Below, one piece after another: positions 1 to 12,670 of a stretch of DNA of 64,000 nucleotides. Within the stretch, counting starts at the first letter, position 1; each line of letters opens with the position of its first letter. The position numbers and the translations under genes were made by a program. The notes under the pieces were generated by a model, which ran no database searches, was not told the origin of the DNA, and saw only the letters and a program-made list of their open reading frames with translations. Source of the stretch: Eunapius fragilis (lineage: Eukaryota; Porifera; Demospongiae; Spongillida; Spongillidae); contig OY811982.1 in assembly GCA_963681505.1 (NCBI GenBank), forward strand, positions 1,589,156-1,653,155. The letters are read 5' to 3'.

Positions 1-223
1 CCAGAGATTTATGGGCTTTGAACTGTGTGCTAGTTATAAAACTGGTCTGCAATACTAAATACGATACTAAATCGCATCCACTAACTGGTGGTACAACGTC
101 CGATTTTTCTCCAACGAAGTCAGATGAGAACGGATCTAACCCATCAATGCTTTCGATTTTATCCATATATCGAGTCTTTGCATCTGGAGGCAAGCTATCT
201 GCATACAAAGACAGCTTTGACAT
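1..223 (-). CDS. Partial transposon-type protein, N-terminal exon (runs off window edge)
   Basis: Reading the minus strand from the ATG at 223 gives an uninterrupted 74-residue frame to the window edge. It begins MSKLSLYADSLPPDAKTRY, continues with a GLDPF-type segment, and ends near a SYLVLQTSFITSTQ and FKAHKSL segment. This layout (DAKxRY, then a DPF/DPY motif, then YLV and a KSLE-like end) resembles the leading domain of transposon-borne proteins found with THAP or SWIM zinc fingers in invertebrate genomes; that family assignment is from memory. A related piece lies at 47033-47230. No frame break is visible, so this copy may be younger. The rest lies outside the window. Function unknown. 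Confidence 0.5.
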   Translation of the reverse strand, partial: MSKLSLYADSLPPDAKTRYMDKIESIDGLDPFSSDFVGEKSDVVPPVSGCDLVSYLVLQTSFITSTQFKAHKSL

Positions 224-767
224 GCTTTACGTTTAAAAGAGCGGAATACCCGAGCACCAATATGGCGGATAATTGATTACGTCAACTAATATATCACATG
301 ATTGCTGCTACGGATCACGCGATGAAAGAGCTCTATACGAATGTGATGTAGTCTCGTACCCAGACTCAGGTTCACACGACATGTAGCGGTGATGTAATCT
401 ACGCGCGAGACTAAATTTGATGATACACACTGGAGCACCAAAATTAGCGTACGAAGATCATCGGAAGATGCATTTATATATCTTTAAATATACATATATG
501 GGACGGTGTCCAGCAGAATCACCCTTCTGGCTAGTTTTTCAAGTTTTCAAATTTTTTGATTTTCCTTGAACACCCATGAGCTTCTGTCAAAAGGTCCTTA
601 CGCATCCTAAATCGGACTATCCATCACAAAGTTATTTGGCGCTGAATTTATAATTAGCCATACATTTCAATGCGAGCGTTACTTTTCTTTTGCTTGTTCT
701 GGAAATTTTGAAAAAGTACCATAAGGGTGATTTAGCTGGACACTGTCCCATATATATATATGGGACA
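224..767. other. Intergenic, with one copy of a dispersed repeat
   Basis: No gene is seen. About 525-735 matches 57195-57425 in the same orientation (shared runs such as agtttttcaagttttcaaa and catacatttcaatg), so it is a dispersed repeat. A short AT palindrome (gggaca arms) sits at 744-767, just before the great inverted repeat. Confidence 0.5.
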
Positions 768-2203
768 GTTCACGCGAAAATTGCCTATCGCGTATATATA
801 TATAAAGTTATAAAAATGACTCATTTTGAAATCGCTGCATCTCCCGAACCGTAGACGCTATTGACTTCCTATTTTCAACACTTCATACTACATCATTTCC
901 CTCTGGTAAAATCGATTATGGGCTCTTGCATTAGCTTCGTGCCAGTGTTACAACGTCCGATACCCCTTGGGGTTCAAACCCGCCATATCTTTCGGCAGGA
1001 AAATTCAATTCACTCCTAGTTTGGTTTGTACGTAGAGGGATCCTGTACCTATTGATTTGTTCTGTTCGTTAATTTTTTCTTTATCCGTTGCGGGGATACA
1101 ACTGTGCAAAGTAATTGCATATTTCCCGGTCGTTTCGCGCCATTTATCTATCGAGGACATGAATATGCAATTACTTCCTGTTCAATAACTATGCCTCCGC
1201 CCATCTATACAATATACAACAAGTACGCGGCGTTTTCGCTTCTTGCAAACGTCTGGTTCTGTTCCCCTTCTTGGCTTCTTCAACATAGTGAGCAGAAGCT
1301 AAAGATTCGTAATACGTGGGTTCAGCTGCCATCAGCCTGCGCAACACGGTACGTACTCTGTAGCGCATGCACGTAGAAATCGAGCGTGTTGGCTCGGTCA
1401 AACTGCTTCATTTATGCGTGCACAACGCTGCAGAGCATGAAAGTGCACGGTGCCTAGGGCTAGCTTAATCTGAAACGCACCCTTCCTTTTTGACTTCTGC
1501 ACACGCACAGATATATATATGAAACATGCACCCCCTTGTAGCTACATGTATTTACCAACATGTAGTACTCTCATTGGCCTACTAAAACCTCTTTTATCTT
1601 CATTGGTGAACCAATTATATTTGGTTCTACAAAATAATATCCATACAAAATAAAATCCATAAGTCACACACACACACACACACACACATACACATGCACA
1701 CACTCACATTCATACACAACCTCAGATCACAGCAATTGGTGTCATTTAATTCTGTCAGAATGCTCCCTCTTGCTTAGTTTCCAATTGGTGGTGTGCTTGG
1801 CATAGTTGATTGTTTGCCCAAAAGGGGTCAGGCGACAGTGGGTGTGCTGTCCCACCTAACCTGAGTGTGACTGGAAACAAGGTTACCATTTGGTCAGCCC
1901 CCACCTTGACACTGGTCATGGTAAGGTGGTCAGGCCAAGGTAGATACCAAAAGGGTGCTACCTGCCATTGATGTATAAACAATAACACCTGTAGCAATAC
2001 ATTTATAAGTACAGCCATGGTAAGCAACGCAGCTGGCATTTAGCTGGAGTGATTGCAGCCCACCCCTACCATCCTTTGTATATACATGTGTGACCTGCAA
2101 CCATACCAGGTGTCAATATTTTGGGGACAGTGTGTTAGATGGGGTATGAGGGAATTAGTTTCCCAGACATTTAGGCTCAGGGTAGAATGATAGTGAGGTT
2201 TTC

Positions 2204-3240
2204 CCAGAAGATACTCCAGGCTAGAATTTATATTTAGCTGGGAATTTAGTGTTGCAATGTGCACTTATACACACACATGCACACTCACACACACACACAC
2301 ATGTACACACACACACCATGGGCAGTCAGTCATTCACGCATCAACATTATTGCTTTGCTATTTTATTTCCTAATTATCGACCCACATACAAACATTGTTT
2401 TTAGCTGTCATCCTATTCATCACATGTTTCTCTATTGGAGCTCTAAATTGTCTTGTGTATCAATGTGCACGTTTATGCATGCACGCACATACACACCACA
2501 CACAAGCACTAGCATACACTTGCAACTGCAGTCACATGTTTATTGTTTGTGTAAATTTGTGTTTACTTGCTCTGGTAATTACCAACAGGTCTTCTTGTTG
2601 CCTTTTGCACTTTTAAACATATGCATGCACATGCACACACACGCATGCACACAAACCCACATGCACATGCACGCACGTTCACGTACACACACACAGGAGT
2701 CATGCTTCAATCACAAACGTGTGCATATGTACACATTAAAATGGCTTTGGCAGTCATTCATCACACACACACACATGCACACACACACACACATATACAC
2801 AGAACTGGCCTCTGCTTTGTAAAATTATTATCTAATTTCCCTGTTGTCTCTTGTTGCTATGAGCGCACTTACTAGATGTGAGCCTGCACTACAAGAATGC
2901 ACACTTATGCACACAGGCATGCATGCACAAACACACCCACTCACACAAACAAACAAACACACACACATACACAAGTGCAAACCACCCACTCTCCATTCTG
3001 CTTGGTACAACCCACACTTGTACCTCCACCATTAGAGCCTGTTGGTCCTTAATTTACCTCATATGCAATTTTGATTTTTTTTTCTTCTTCTGCTCCTGTT
3101 TGGCTTCCACTGATGTACCCATGACCTCCACTAGATGCTCATGTCCCATGATACTAAGTACTAACTTGTCAGGTTGAGTAGCACCAGCAGCTAGATAGAT
3201 GCACAACCATGCACCATCACCCATAGCCGTTGAGGTTTTC
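2204..3240. other. Left-arm-only segment between 9-bp direct repeats
   Basis: The 9-mer gaggttttc occurs at 2195-2203 and again at 3232-3240; the right arm has it once and lacks everything between. This is either a deletion in the right arm by recombination at the 9-mer or an insertion with a 9-bp target duplication. The ends show no inverted termini and the inside is mostly (CA)n-rich DNA, which favours deletion. Confidence 0.7.
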
Positions 3241-3745
3241 AATATACAAGACATGTATCCAGGCTAAGAAGAATCTCCGATGCTATGGAGAGATAGTTTC
3301 TGAGCTGGCTTTCTGTGATTCCATTAATTGCCCTTCATCTTGACCAATCCATGTCTGTGTGGACTCATCTCATGCCATAGGGGTTGACTACCCCCACCAT
3401 CATGATAAGCCTGCTAACCACATTAGGCTCAGTGATTTCCATCACTTAAGCTCACCTCAGTGTATTGCTAGAACCTTTGGTAAGGCTCATGGCTCTAGAC
3501 CTGTCCACCACCTATCCAAACCCATAACACTATACACAGCATGGCTGCCCAGGCCACAAAGATCAAAAATATGCCTGTTGTATGACACCAATTATTATGA
3601 TCTGGTGTGAGTGTTTCCACTTGTTGCTGAGTTCTATGGACATAGGCATCACCTATAGACTGGCCTTGATCTGCTTCACCTCCTTACACGTAGCTAATGG
3701 AATTTCCAGATGTCATTTAGAGATTGATTGTGTATGTGCTTGTGT

Positions 3746-3748
3746 GTG

Positions 3749-3841
<93 letters not shown>

Positions 3842-3842
3842 T
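3746..3842. repeat. Microsatellite (TG)n in left arm
   Basis: Nearly pure TG run of about 95 bp. Its partner in the right arm is the (CA)n run at 5622-5699, which is shorter. Further long CA/TG runs lie at 4028-4086, 4278-4405 and 5393-5436. Confidence 0.95.
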
Positions 3843-4027
3843 GTGATTGATACATGAACTCTGGAAAAGGGCTTACATGACATGTATGGGTTGGAAGCCT
3901 TGCATGTCTGGCAGTGAATATCATTGCCAACCTATCACTACTGATAGTGGCTGGACTGGGCCTCTGTAAAGTTTGTATTGGATTGAGTAATAATAGTATT
4001 CACACCATTACCATGAGTTCTACCAAT

Positions 4028-4089
<62 letters not shown>

Positions 4090-4276
4090 ATGCACATACA
4101 CACACAACACGTACAAAGCACATATACACATACATACAAATGTATAAAAGATGGAGTAAATGGAATTTAGAGGCAGCTTATAGCTGATGCCTCTGTACCT
4201 TAGCAACAAGTGGAAAATTGGTGTCATTGAACAGGTTCATGTTTGGCATGCCAGCCCTGCTGTAGGGTCATGGCAT

Positions 4277-4331
<55 letters not shown>

Positions 4332-4370
4332 TGTGTGTGTATGTGTGTATGTGTGTGTATGTGCGTGTGT

Positions 4371-4407
<37 letters not shown>

Positions 4408-4611
4408 TGTATTAAGTGCACATGGCAACACCAGACATATGTAACCAGATGTTTAAAAAATAGGTTCAAGTTCTGTTCATCATCTCTCGATTGAACTCCC
4501 TAACAGCGGGGCTACCCAGGCCACAAAAGTCCGAACTTGTACTTTTAGTGTTTGTTTATGTAGATGTATAATACTTGGTTTAATGTTTAGGTGAATAGCA
4601 AGGTGCTTTAT

Positions 4612-4925
4612 CTGTGTTGAGGTGTCTCTGTGTATACCCTGTCACTATGTACACTGTGTTGAGGTGTCTCTGTGTATACCCTGTCACTACGTACACTGTG
4701 TTGAGGTGTATACCCTGTCACTACATGCATGTACACTGTGTTAAGGTGTCTCTGTGTACACCTTGTCACTATGTACACTGTGTTGAGGTGTCTCTGTGTA
4801 TACCCTGTCACTATGTACACTGTGTTCAGGTGTCTCTGTGCACATAGTGACAGGGTATACACAGAGACACCTCAACACAGTGTACATGCATGCAGTGACA
4901 GGGTATACACAGAGACACCTCACAG
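4612..4925. repeat. Minisatellite at the fold point, about 42-bp unit, orientation flips
   Basis: Units containing gaggtgtctctgtg, taccctgtcacta and gtacactgtgtt repeat in forward orientation from 4612 to about 4840, then in reverse complement to 4925. The switch sits at a gtgcac palindrome (4838-4843). A tandem array at the turning point would allow either strand-switching during replication or an assembly graph fold. Confidence 0.9.
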
Positions 4926-5390
4926 ATAAAGCACCTTGCCATTCACCTAAACATTAAACCAAGTATTATACATCTACATAAACAAACACTAAAAGTACAA
5001 GTTCGGACTTTTGTGGCCTGGGTAGCCCCGCTGTTAGGGAGTTCAATCGAGAGATGATGAACAGAACTTGAACCTATTTTTTTAAACATCTGGTTACATA
5101 TGTCTGGTGTTGCCATGTGCACTTAATACACAAACACACACACACACATACACACACCCACACGCACATACACACACATACACACGTACACACACACACA
5201 CTCATGCCATGACCCTACAGCAGGGCTGGCATGCCAAACATGAACCTGTTCAATGACACCAATTTTCCACTTGTTGCTAAGGTACAGAGGCATCAGCTAT
5301 AAGCTGCCTCTAAATTCCATTTACTCCATCTTTTATACATTTGTATGTATGTATGTATGTGCTTTGTACGTGTTGTGTGTGTATGTGCAC

Positions 5391-5438
<48 letters not shown>

Positions 5439-5624
5439 ATTGGTAGAACTCATGGTAATGGTGTGAATACTATTACCACTCAATCCAATACAAACTTTAC
5501 AGAGGCCCAGTCCAGCCACTATCAGTAGTGATAGGTTAGCAATGATATTCACTGCCAGACATGCAAGGCTTCCAACCCATACATGTCATGTAAGCCCTTT
5601 TCCAGAGTTCATGTATCAATCACA

Positions 5625-5703
<79 letters not shown>

Positions 5704-6060
5704 CACACACAAGCACATACACAATCAATCTCTAAATGACATCTGGAAATTCCATTAGCTACGTGTAAGGAGGTGAAGCAGATCAAGGCCAGTCTATAGC
5801 TGATGCCTCTGTCCATAGAACTCAGCAACAAGTGGAAACACTCACACCAGATCATAATAATTGGTGTCATACAACAGGCATATTCTTGATCTTTGTGGCC
5901 TGGGCAGCCATGCTGTGTATAGTGTTATGGATTTGGATAGGTGGTGGACAGGCCTAGAGCCATGAGCCTTACCAAAGGTTCTAGCAATATACTGAGGTGA
6001 GCTTAAGTGATGGAAATCACTGAGCCTAATGTGGTTAGCAGGCTTATCATAATGGTGGGG

Positions 6061-6355
6061 CAGGGGCGGATTTAGGGGGGGGGGGGGGGGGGGGGGGGGG
6101 TATGTAGGGTATACCCCCCCCCCCCCCCCCTCCCGCAAAACCTATGTTATTAAAAATCACCGCTTCTTACGTGTGCTATACGTGTAACGATAGGGGAGGG
6201 GAGGGGGGGGGTGGGGGGTGGAGTAGGGTATCCCGCAAAACCGTGCTATTAAATTCACGACTTCTTTGGGGGGGGGGGGGGGGGGGGTAAAACCGCGTTA
6301 TTAAAATCACTTCACACCCCCCCCCCCCGCCCCAAAGCCCCTGCATCCGCCCCTG
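6061..6355. mobile_element. Non-autonomous hAT-like element (MITE), 295 bp
   Basis: The element begins caggggcggatttagg and ends with atccgcccctg, an inverted match. The allelic or paralogous left arm lacks it, so both boundaries are defined by comparison. The flank tgggg is repeated on both sides, though the G-run makes the target duplication length unclear. Inside are long G and C runs and three copies of a block containing gcaaaacc followed by ttattaaaa. The CAGGGGCGGAT-type terminus is typical of hAT-superfamily non-autonomous elements, from general knowledge. Confidence 0.75.
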
Positions 6356-7032
6356 TGGGGGTAGTCAACCCCTATGGCATGAGATGAGTCCACACAGACA
6401 TGGATTGGTCAAGATGAAGGGCAATTAATGGAATCACAGAAAGCCAGCTCAGAAACTATCTCTCCATAGCATCGGAGATTCTTCTTAGCCTGGATACATG
6501 TCTTGTATATTGAAAACCTCACTTTCATTCTACCCTGAGCCTAAATGTCTGGGAAAGCCTTGCCTCATTTAACTGATTCCCTCATACCCCATTAACACAC
6601 TGTCCCCAAAATATTGACACCTGGTATGGTTGCAGGTCACACATGTATATACAAAGGATGGTAGGGGTGGGCTGCAATCACTCCAGCTAAATGCCAGCTG
6701 CGTTGCTTACCATGGCTGTACTTATAAATGTATTGCTACAGGTGTTATTGTTTATACATCAATGGCAGGTAGCACCCTTTTGGTATCTACCCTGGCCTAA
6801 CCACCTTACCTTGACCAGTGTCAAGGTGTGGGCTGACCAAATGGTAACTTTGGTTCCAGTCACACTCAGGGTAGGGGGACAGCACACCCACTGTCGCCTG
6901 ACCCCTTTTGGGCAAACAATCAACTATGCCAAGCACACCACCAATTGGAAACTAAGCAAGAGGGAGCATTCTGACAGAATTAAATGACACCAATTGCTGT
7001 GATCTGAGGTTGTGTATGAATGTGAGTGTGTG

Positions 7033-7065
<33 letters not shown>

Positions 7066-7961
7066 CTTATGGATTTTATTTTGTATGGATATTATTTTGT
7101 AGAACCAAATATAATTGGTTCACCAATGAAGATAAAAGAGGTTTTAGTAGGCCAATGAGAGTACTACATGTTGGTAAATACATGTAGCTACAAGGGGGTG
7201 CATGTTTCATATATATATCTGTGCGTGTGCAGAAGTCAAAAAGGAAGGGTGCGTTTCAGATTAAGCTAGCCCTAGGCACCGTGCACTTTCATGCTCTGCA
7301 GCGTTGTGCACGCATAAATGAAGCAGTTTGACCGAGCCAACACGCTCGATTTCTACGTGCATGCGCTACAGAGTACGTACCGTGTTGCGCAGGCTGATGG
7401 CAGCTGAACCCACGTAATTACGAATCTTTAGCTTCTGCTCACTATGTTGAAGAAGCAAGAAGGGGAACAGAACCAGACGTTTGCAAGAAGCGAAAACGCC
7501 GCGTACTTGTTGTATATTGTATAGATGGGCGGAGGCATAGTTATTGAACAGGAAGTAATTGCATATTCATGTCCTCGATAGATAAATGGCGCGAAACGAC
7601 CGGGAAATATGCAATTACTTTGCACAGTTGTATCCCCGCAACGGATAAAGAAAAAATTAACGAACAGAACAAATCAATAGGTACAGGATCCCTCTACGTA
7701 CAAACCAAACTAGGAGTGAATTGAATTTTCCTGCCGAAAGATATGGCGGGTTTGAACCCCAAGGGGTATCGGACGTTGTAACACTGGCACGAAGCTAATG
7801 CAAGAGCCCATAATCGATTTTACCAGAGGGAAATGATGTAGTATGAAGTGTTGAAAATAGGAAGTCAATAGCGTCTACGGTTCGGGAGATGCAGCGATTT
7901 CAAAATGAGTCATTTTTATAACTTTATATATATATACGCGATAGGCAATTTTCGCGTGAAC

Positions 7962-8161
7962 NNNNNNNNNNNNNNNNNNNNNNNNNNNNNNNNNNNNNNN
8001 NNNNNNNNNNNNNNNNNNNNNNNNNNNNNNNNNNNNNNNNNNNNNNNNNNNNNNNNNNNNNNNNNNNNNNNNNNNNNNNNNNNNNNNNNNNNNNNNNNNN
8101 NNNNNNNNNNNNNNNNNNNNNNNNNNNNNNNNNNNNNNNNNNNNNNNNNNNNNNNNNNNNN
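7962..8161. other. Assembly gap, 200 N
   Basis: Exactly 200 undetermined bases, a conventional scaffolding placeholder and not a measured distance. Inverted repeats reach it from both sides, so order and orientation across the gap are uncertain. Confidence 0.99.
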
Positions 8162-8363
8162 GTAAGCTTGCCCATTCGGTGAGGCTTACCATGGTGCCTT
8201 CACATGGATGCACTGGCTATGGTGCCTTCACATGGATACACTGGCTATGGTGCCTTCACATGGATACACTGGCTATGGTGCCTTCACACATGTGAAGGCA
8301 CCATAGCTAGTGCATCCATGTGAAGGCACCATGGTAAGCCTCACCGAATGGGCAAGCTTACTG
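8162..8363. repeat. Second foldback, centred near 8289, with 28-bp tandem units
   Basis: The sequence starting gtaagcttgcccattcgg at 8162 returns as its reverse complement ending at 8363. The left arm holds extra 28-bp units containing atggtgccttcacatgg. A poly-C tract follows at 8367-8394. It begins at the first base after the gap. Confidence 0.9.
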
Positions 8364-9710
8364 CATCCCCCCCCCCCCCCCCCCCCCCCCCCCCTCAGTT
8401 GCAGTATGAATGGACCTCCCAAACCTTGTGCCCTCACCCTCCCAAATCCTAAATCCGCCACTGCTACATGCTTTTGTCTCATTACCTCCACTACATGCTC
8501 ATGTGACCCCTTCACTATGTGCTCAAGTTCAGTGTGTGTTGTGTGGTGTGTGTGTGCATGTGCAAAGGTGATGTGACTCTTTTCATCCCTCAATGGTACC
8601 ATTAAACATGGTCCTTACTGAACAGTAAGTTCTGTAAGTTCAAGGATTTATAGAGATGTGTGTGCAGGCTATAATGGAAGCCTTTCATGTACAGGACTTG
8701 TAGTGACTGTGAATATTATTGCTGCCCAATCAGATCAGGTGTAGGAGACAGGCCACACAAGCATGTGAACTTAGTGCAGGCTGCTATGAGACACTGTAGG
8801 CTAGCATGAGACATAAGTATGTAGTGATCTATGGAGGCTATGAGACACGAGCATATAGTGCAGGCATGAGATAGGAACATGTAGTGGAGGCTATGAAGCA
8901 CAAGCATGAATGGTTTGTGTTTGTCTGTGTGACATGCTGTTGAAAAAAAAAACAATATGGAGAATGGCTAATACATCTGTGTATGCAGAGCATAAATAAA
9001 TAAAAAAGAAGGGTTGCATTTCACCTCCGGCTTGGCTTTAACTTGACCACGCCTCCTCCCCACTCTGAACTAGAGCACATGGTCAAGGGCATGGTCACAT
9101 GAGCATGTAGTGGAGGTGATTAGACACAAAACAGTGGTGGATTCAGGATTTGGGAGGGGGAGGGGGTGGGGGTGGGGTGGGCACAAAGTGTGAGAGAAGT
9201 TCACAGCAAGGGGGGTGGAGGGAATGCTATTAGCTCTTCCATCGGGTCCGTAGCTAGGGTTAGAGGGGGGGGGGGGGGGGGGGGGGACGCTGAAAGCTCG
9301 CCTATCATGTGAGGCTTTGCCCATATGCCTTTTCAATTATGGTATTCTTGGCATTAAAAATCTCATAGTAAAATACAATGGATACTTTTTAAAATTGTAA
9401 CAGTGGTGGATTCAAGATTTGGGGGGGGGGGGGGGGTGTGAGAGAGGTCCCCATCTAGGGAGTGGTGAGGGAACACTTTAATTATAGTGAAGGAATTGTA
9501 TGGGGAGGAGGCTATGAGATGCAAAAATGTATGAGACAAGACAGTGTAGTGGAGGCTACGAAACACAAGCATCTACTGCAGGGCTGAAAGCAACCATTCT
9601 TTTTAGTTGGAATTTACGCTCTGCATGCACAGATGCACAGATGTATGAACCCCCCACCATACATTAACTTTTTTTTTGCATGTCACACCCCCTTGCATAT
9701 ATATGTAAAT

Positions 9711-9741
<31 letters not shown>

Positions 9742-10215
9742 CACACATTAATACGTAGAACCACACAAAACTCACATGCTCGTGTCTCACAACATGGTCA
9801 GGACTACATGTACCTCATAGCTTCCACTACATGTCTCATATCCTCCCCTAAATGCCCTGGTCACCTAGTCCCCACTACACAGTAATGGACCCGGGGGAGG
9901 TGGGATGGGCCTGTGCCCTTAGCTCCCTCCCCTTAAAATAAATAGCTTTAAAGGGAGTTTGGTATGAGATTATTAATGCCAAAAACACCACAATTGTAAA
10001 GGTGTATGGGGTAAGCCTCACTGGATGGGCGAGCTTACAGCCCCCCCCCCCCCCCCAAGTAGCAGAGATTATGTGACACCAGCAGGTAGTAGAGACTATG
10101 AAACATTGGTATGCACTGAAGGCGATGATACACAAGCATGTAATAAGACACAAGCATGTTGTTGGAGACTGAGATAAAACCATGTAGCAGAGGTCATGAC
10201 ACACAAGCATGTATG

Positions 10216-10281
<66 letters not shown>

Positions 10282-10440
10282 AGGGGTTACATATATCTGC
10301 AAGTGGGTGTAACATGCAGAAGAAATAAAAAACGGAGAGATATGGTGGTTGGTTAATACATCTGTGCGTGCAGACCATAAACTTTTCAGCCCAGCTGTAA
10401 TTTTAACCCGACCCCGCCTCCCCCATGCATCGTTTCTCAT
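8364..10440. repeat. Mosaic of decayed repeat copies, hAT-like termini and poly-G/C tracts
   Basis: Termini of the form cagtggtggattcaggattt start at 9132 and 9401, and the reverse form ends at 8463 (aaatccgccactg). Each is followed inward by a G-rich stretch. A separate repeat (aagctcgccNat...gtgaggctt followed by a segment ending in atctcatag) is present at about 9270-9366 and inverted at 9962-10050, and its head recurs at 8162 and 8330. Degenerate units around catgtagtggaggctatgagaca occur through 8760-10210. Long (CA/TG)n runs lie at 9712-9748 and 10218-10280. No gene is supported. Confidence 0.7.
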
Positions 10441-11507
10441 GGATCTGTTATAGCATTGTACGTCGATAAATGGGCACGCAAGGAGTGCACTGAACCCACA
10501 GGTACACGATTTCTATAAAATGATGTTATGTGCGCGCGTATTCACTACTGCTATAGGCTAGTACATACCGTGTTGCGTAAGGCGATGGCAGCTGGCAGCT
10601 GAATCCGGCCACGCATTTCGATCGCTTAGCGAATTCCGTTCGCTATAGAAGTAAAAAAAGAACCAGACTGACGTTTGAAAAGCCGTAGATAAGGGGGAGC
10701 CTTCGGGGGGGCGGGGGGGGGGGGGCGTGACATTTATTAAAAATGTATTGGCATAATTATAAAAAGTATAGACATCCTATAGGTCTCGTGAGCTAGCTCC
10801 CGCCATTCTTAATAATTTTATTGAATGGATTACGCAATGATAGACTTTTATGAATAAATTATGCGCGGTAGAAATTAATATTTTGTCTTGAATTTATTTA
10901 CGGAATGGTTAATGCCACAATTTTTTGAAGTACATATACGATAATCGGACCGATTTATAGTACATTACAAACTGGTTTAAAATTCAATTTGAAAAAAGAA
11001 GCAAGATGACCGCCTATGTATGGGCCATTTCTGGATATGTTAATTTAACAAGGTTGTAATAATGATATTGCTGGTCCTGGTCGAACTCCTGTTACCATCC
11101 TAATATAGATGCTATCCTGATTTATGTCATGGGACATGTTAAACTAAGCCAGTATCCACGTTTCACTCACCCTTTTAAACCATTTCTTTTCCATCACAAT
11201 ATTCCTGTATCAACAGGCACTGATTGCAGGAGAACCTCAGCTCTGCAGAGGGTTCCAGTTGCACATGGGGTGGGGGGGGGGGGGGGAGGGAGGTACTGGT
11301 ACAAAACATCTCTTTTATCCCCTACTGTTAATTGAACCTTTGTTCTTCACAATAAAGTGGCCTGCCATTTTGAGTTCAAACTGGTAACAGGATTTTGTGC
11401 TGCCAAACCTATATTTCAACCACTAAAGTACTAGCTGACCATCCTCATCTTGAATCTAACCTATAATTTTTCAACAACAAAAAACCAAGTGTGGTTTATA
11501 TTTTCAG
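10441..11507. other. No gene recognised
   Basis: AT-rich unique-looking sequence with a G-run near 11268-11286. I see no splice-consistent coding frame before the exon beginning at 11508. Confidence 0.5.
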
Positions 11508-12420
11508 AATTCGGCCGTCCTTAAAGAAGCAATGCTGGAGATAAAAACTTTTTTACATATGTCATCATCAAAGACTGCAAGACCTTCACTGATCAAAGAT
11601 TATGGAGTTGATCTAGTAAGGTGCACATGATGAATGTAACTTTGCACATTTTTCATTTGAATTGGCAGTGCATACTAACAGCATACGTGCACATACTACA
11701 TACATTATAATTCTCACCTCATCAGAGGGGTGAGATAGCCAAGAGATGTTGTGTTAATGATTTAATCTAGAGCTGTTTATCTTACTTCATCATCCCTTCT
11801 CTCCCACTCCATTCCCTCTCCCTTCTCCATACTTTCCAGAGTGCATGTACTGACACACTCACCTACAGAACACCAGCAGCCGTTCAGGATAAGATGGACC
11901 AGTTCATTGGCACAGGTAGAAGGGTATTTGGCCTTGCTTGGGACCCTAGTGAGGTGGGTGTGGTTACCACTAGTGAGGTGGGTGTGGTTAACTCTTGGAG
12001 GTGGGTGTGGTTAAATTTATTGTGATGGTGTGTGATTATCTTTGCATGACTTTGTGACAAGGGCTCATGGATCTATTTCACCTTTTATTTTTGTTTGTTA
12101 ACTATTCTATTTTATACACGGTGTCTATGAGTGTTAAAAATAAGCTGTGCTGTATATATTTAGGCAGTACTGGGAGAGAATCATGGCGAAGAGGAGTGTG
12201 GTTGTGTGATACGTGTGGTGTATGTGTAATGTGTGGGTATGTGATGTTTAATGTACTGTGATGTGGGTGTGATATAGTGCATCACACACATCACATCACA
12301 ATATGTGTGCATGCGCAACCACGTGTGAATGGTAATAACTTCTCTTCTAATTAGAAGGAAAGCACTACAAGTAAAGAAACGTCACTATCCTGGTGAAGCC
12401 ACTGTGTAAGGATGGCCTGG
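11508..12420 (+). CDS. Two or three orphan exons of an unrecognised gene, possibly broken
   Basis: Exon-like blocks: 11508-11615 (36 codons, after a ttttcag acceptor, before gtaagg), starting NSAVLKEAMLEIKTFL and ending KDYGVDL; then 11840-11915 (after actttccag, before gtagaa), containing YRTPAAVQDKMDQFIGTG. Phase fits between them. A third block from 12355 or 12358 would add GKHYK and hits a stop at 12372-12374; beyond the stop the same frame reads NVTILVKPLCKDGL up to a good donor at 12420. Either the gene ends at that stop or the third exon carries a nonsense change. I do not recognise the protein, and no upstream start exon was found. Confidence 0.35.
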
Positions 12421-12601
12421 TAAGTACACCACATCAGTTATCTCATCAGTTACCTCATCATTTAGTTTTTATTTATCATCATCATACTTATACTGTCCCT
12501 CTTATTGTGTCTTTTTGATTACTTCCAAATTTGCACCTCTTTTTATGGCACATGATATTCCATAAAGCATGGCCCCCTCTCTAAATGGGAGGGGGTAGGG
12601 G

Positions 12602-12670
12602 ATGGTCAGATTGGCGTAGTGGTTACACCAATGTAATCACAGTGCAAGGTTAGTGGTTCAAATCACACCA
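12602..12670 (+). mobile_element. tRNA-like SINE head
   Basis: An A-box-like ttggcgtagtggtta (12611-12625) and a B-box-like ggttcaaatca (12655-12665) are spaced about as in a tRNA gene, but no complete cloverleaf or acceptor pairing is evident. This suggests the 5' part of a tRNA-derived SINE with its internal RNA polymerase III promoter. Confidence 0.5.

Larger units (their letters stand above)
768..7961. repeat. Giant inverted repeat (foldback), arms about 4.1 and 3.1 kb
   Basis: 768 onward is repeated as reverse complement ending at 7961, the last base before the N gap. The arms meet near 4840 inside a roughly 42-bp minisatellite whose unit flips orientation there. The arms are similar, not identical: single-base differences, microsatellite length changes, about 1,037 bp present only on the left (2204-3240) and a 295-bp insertion only on the right (6061-6355). 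No gene is recognisable in either arm; open frames here are CA/TG repeats or unsupported. The structure could be a real palindrome or two alleles joined head to head by the assembler. Confidence 0.9.

Noticed and set aside
2263..2330. CRISPR-like repeat array
   Set aside because: Repeats here are microsatellites without unique spacers, in a eukaryotic genome.
2259..4469. His/Thr or Cys/Val repeat frames
   Set aside because: Pure (CA)n/(TG)n microsatellites read as codons.
12602..12670. Functional tRNA gene
   Set aside because: A and B boxes are present but acceptor-stem pairing and a proper anticodon arm are not; SINE head is more likely.
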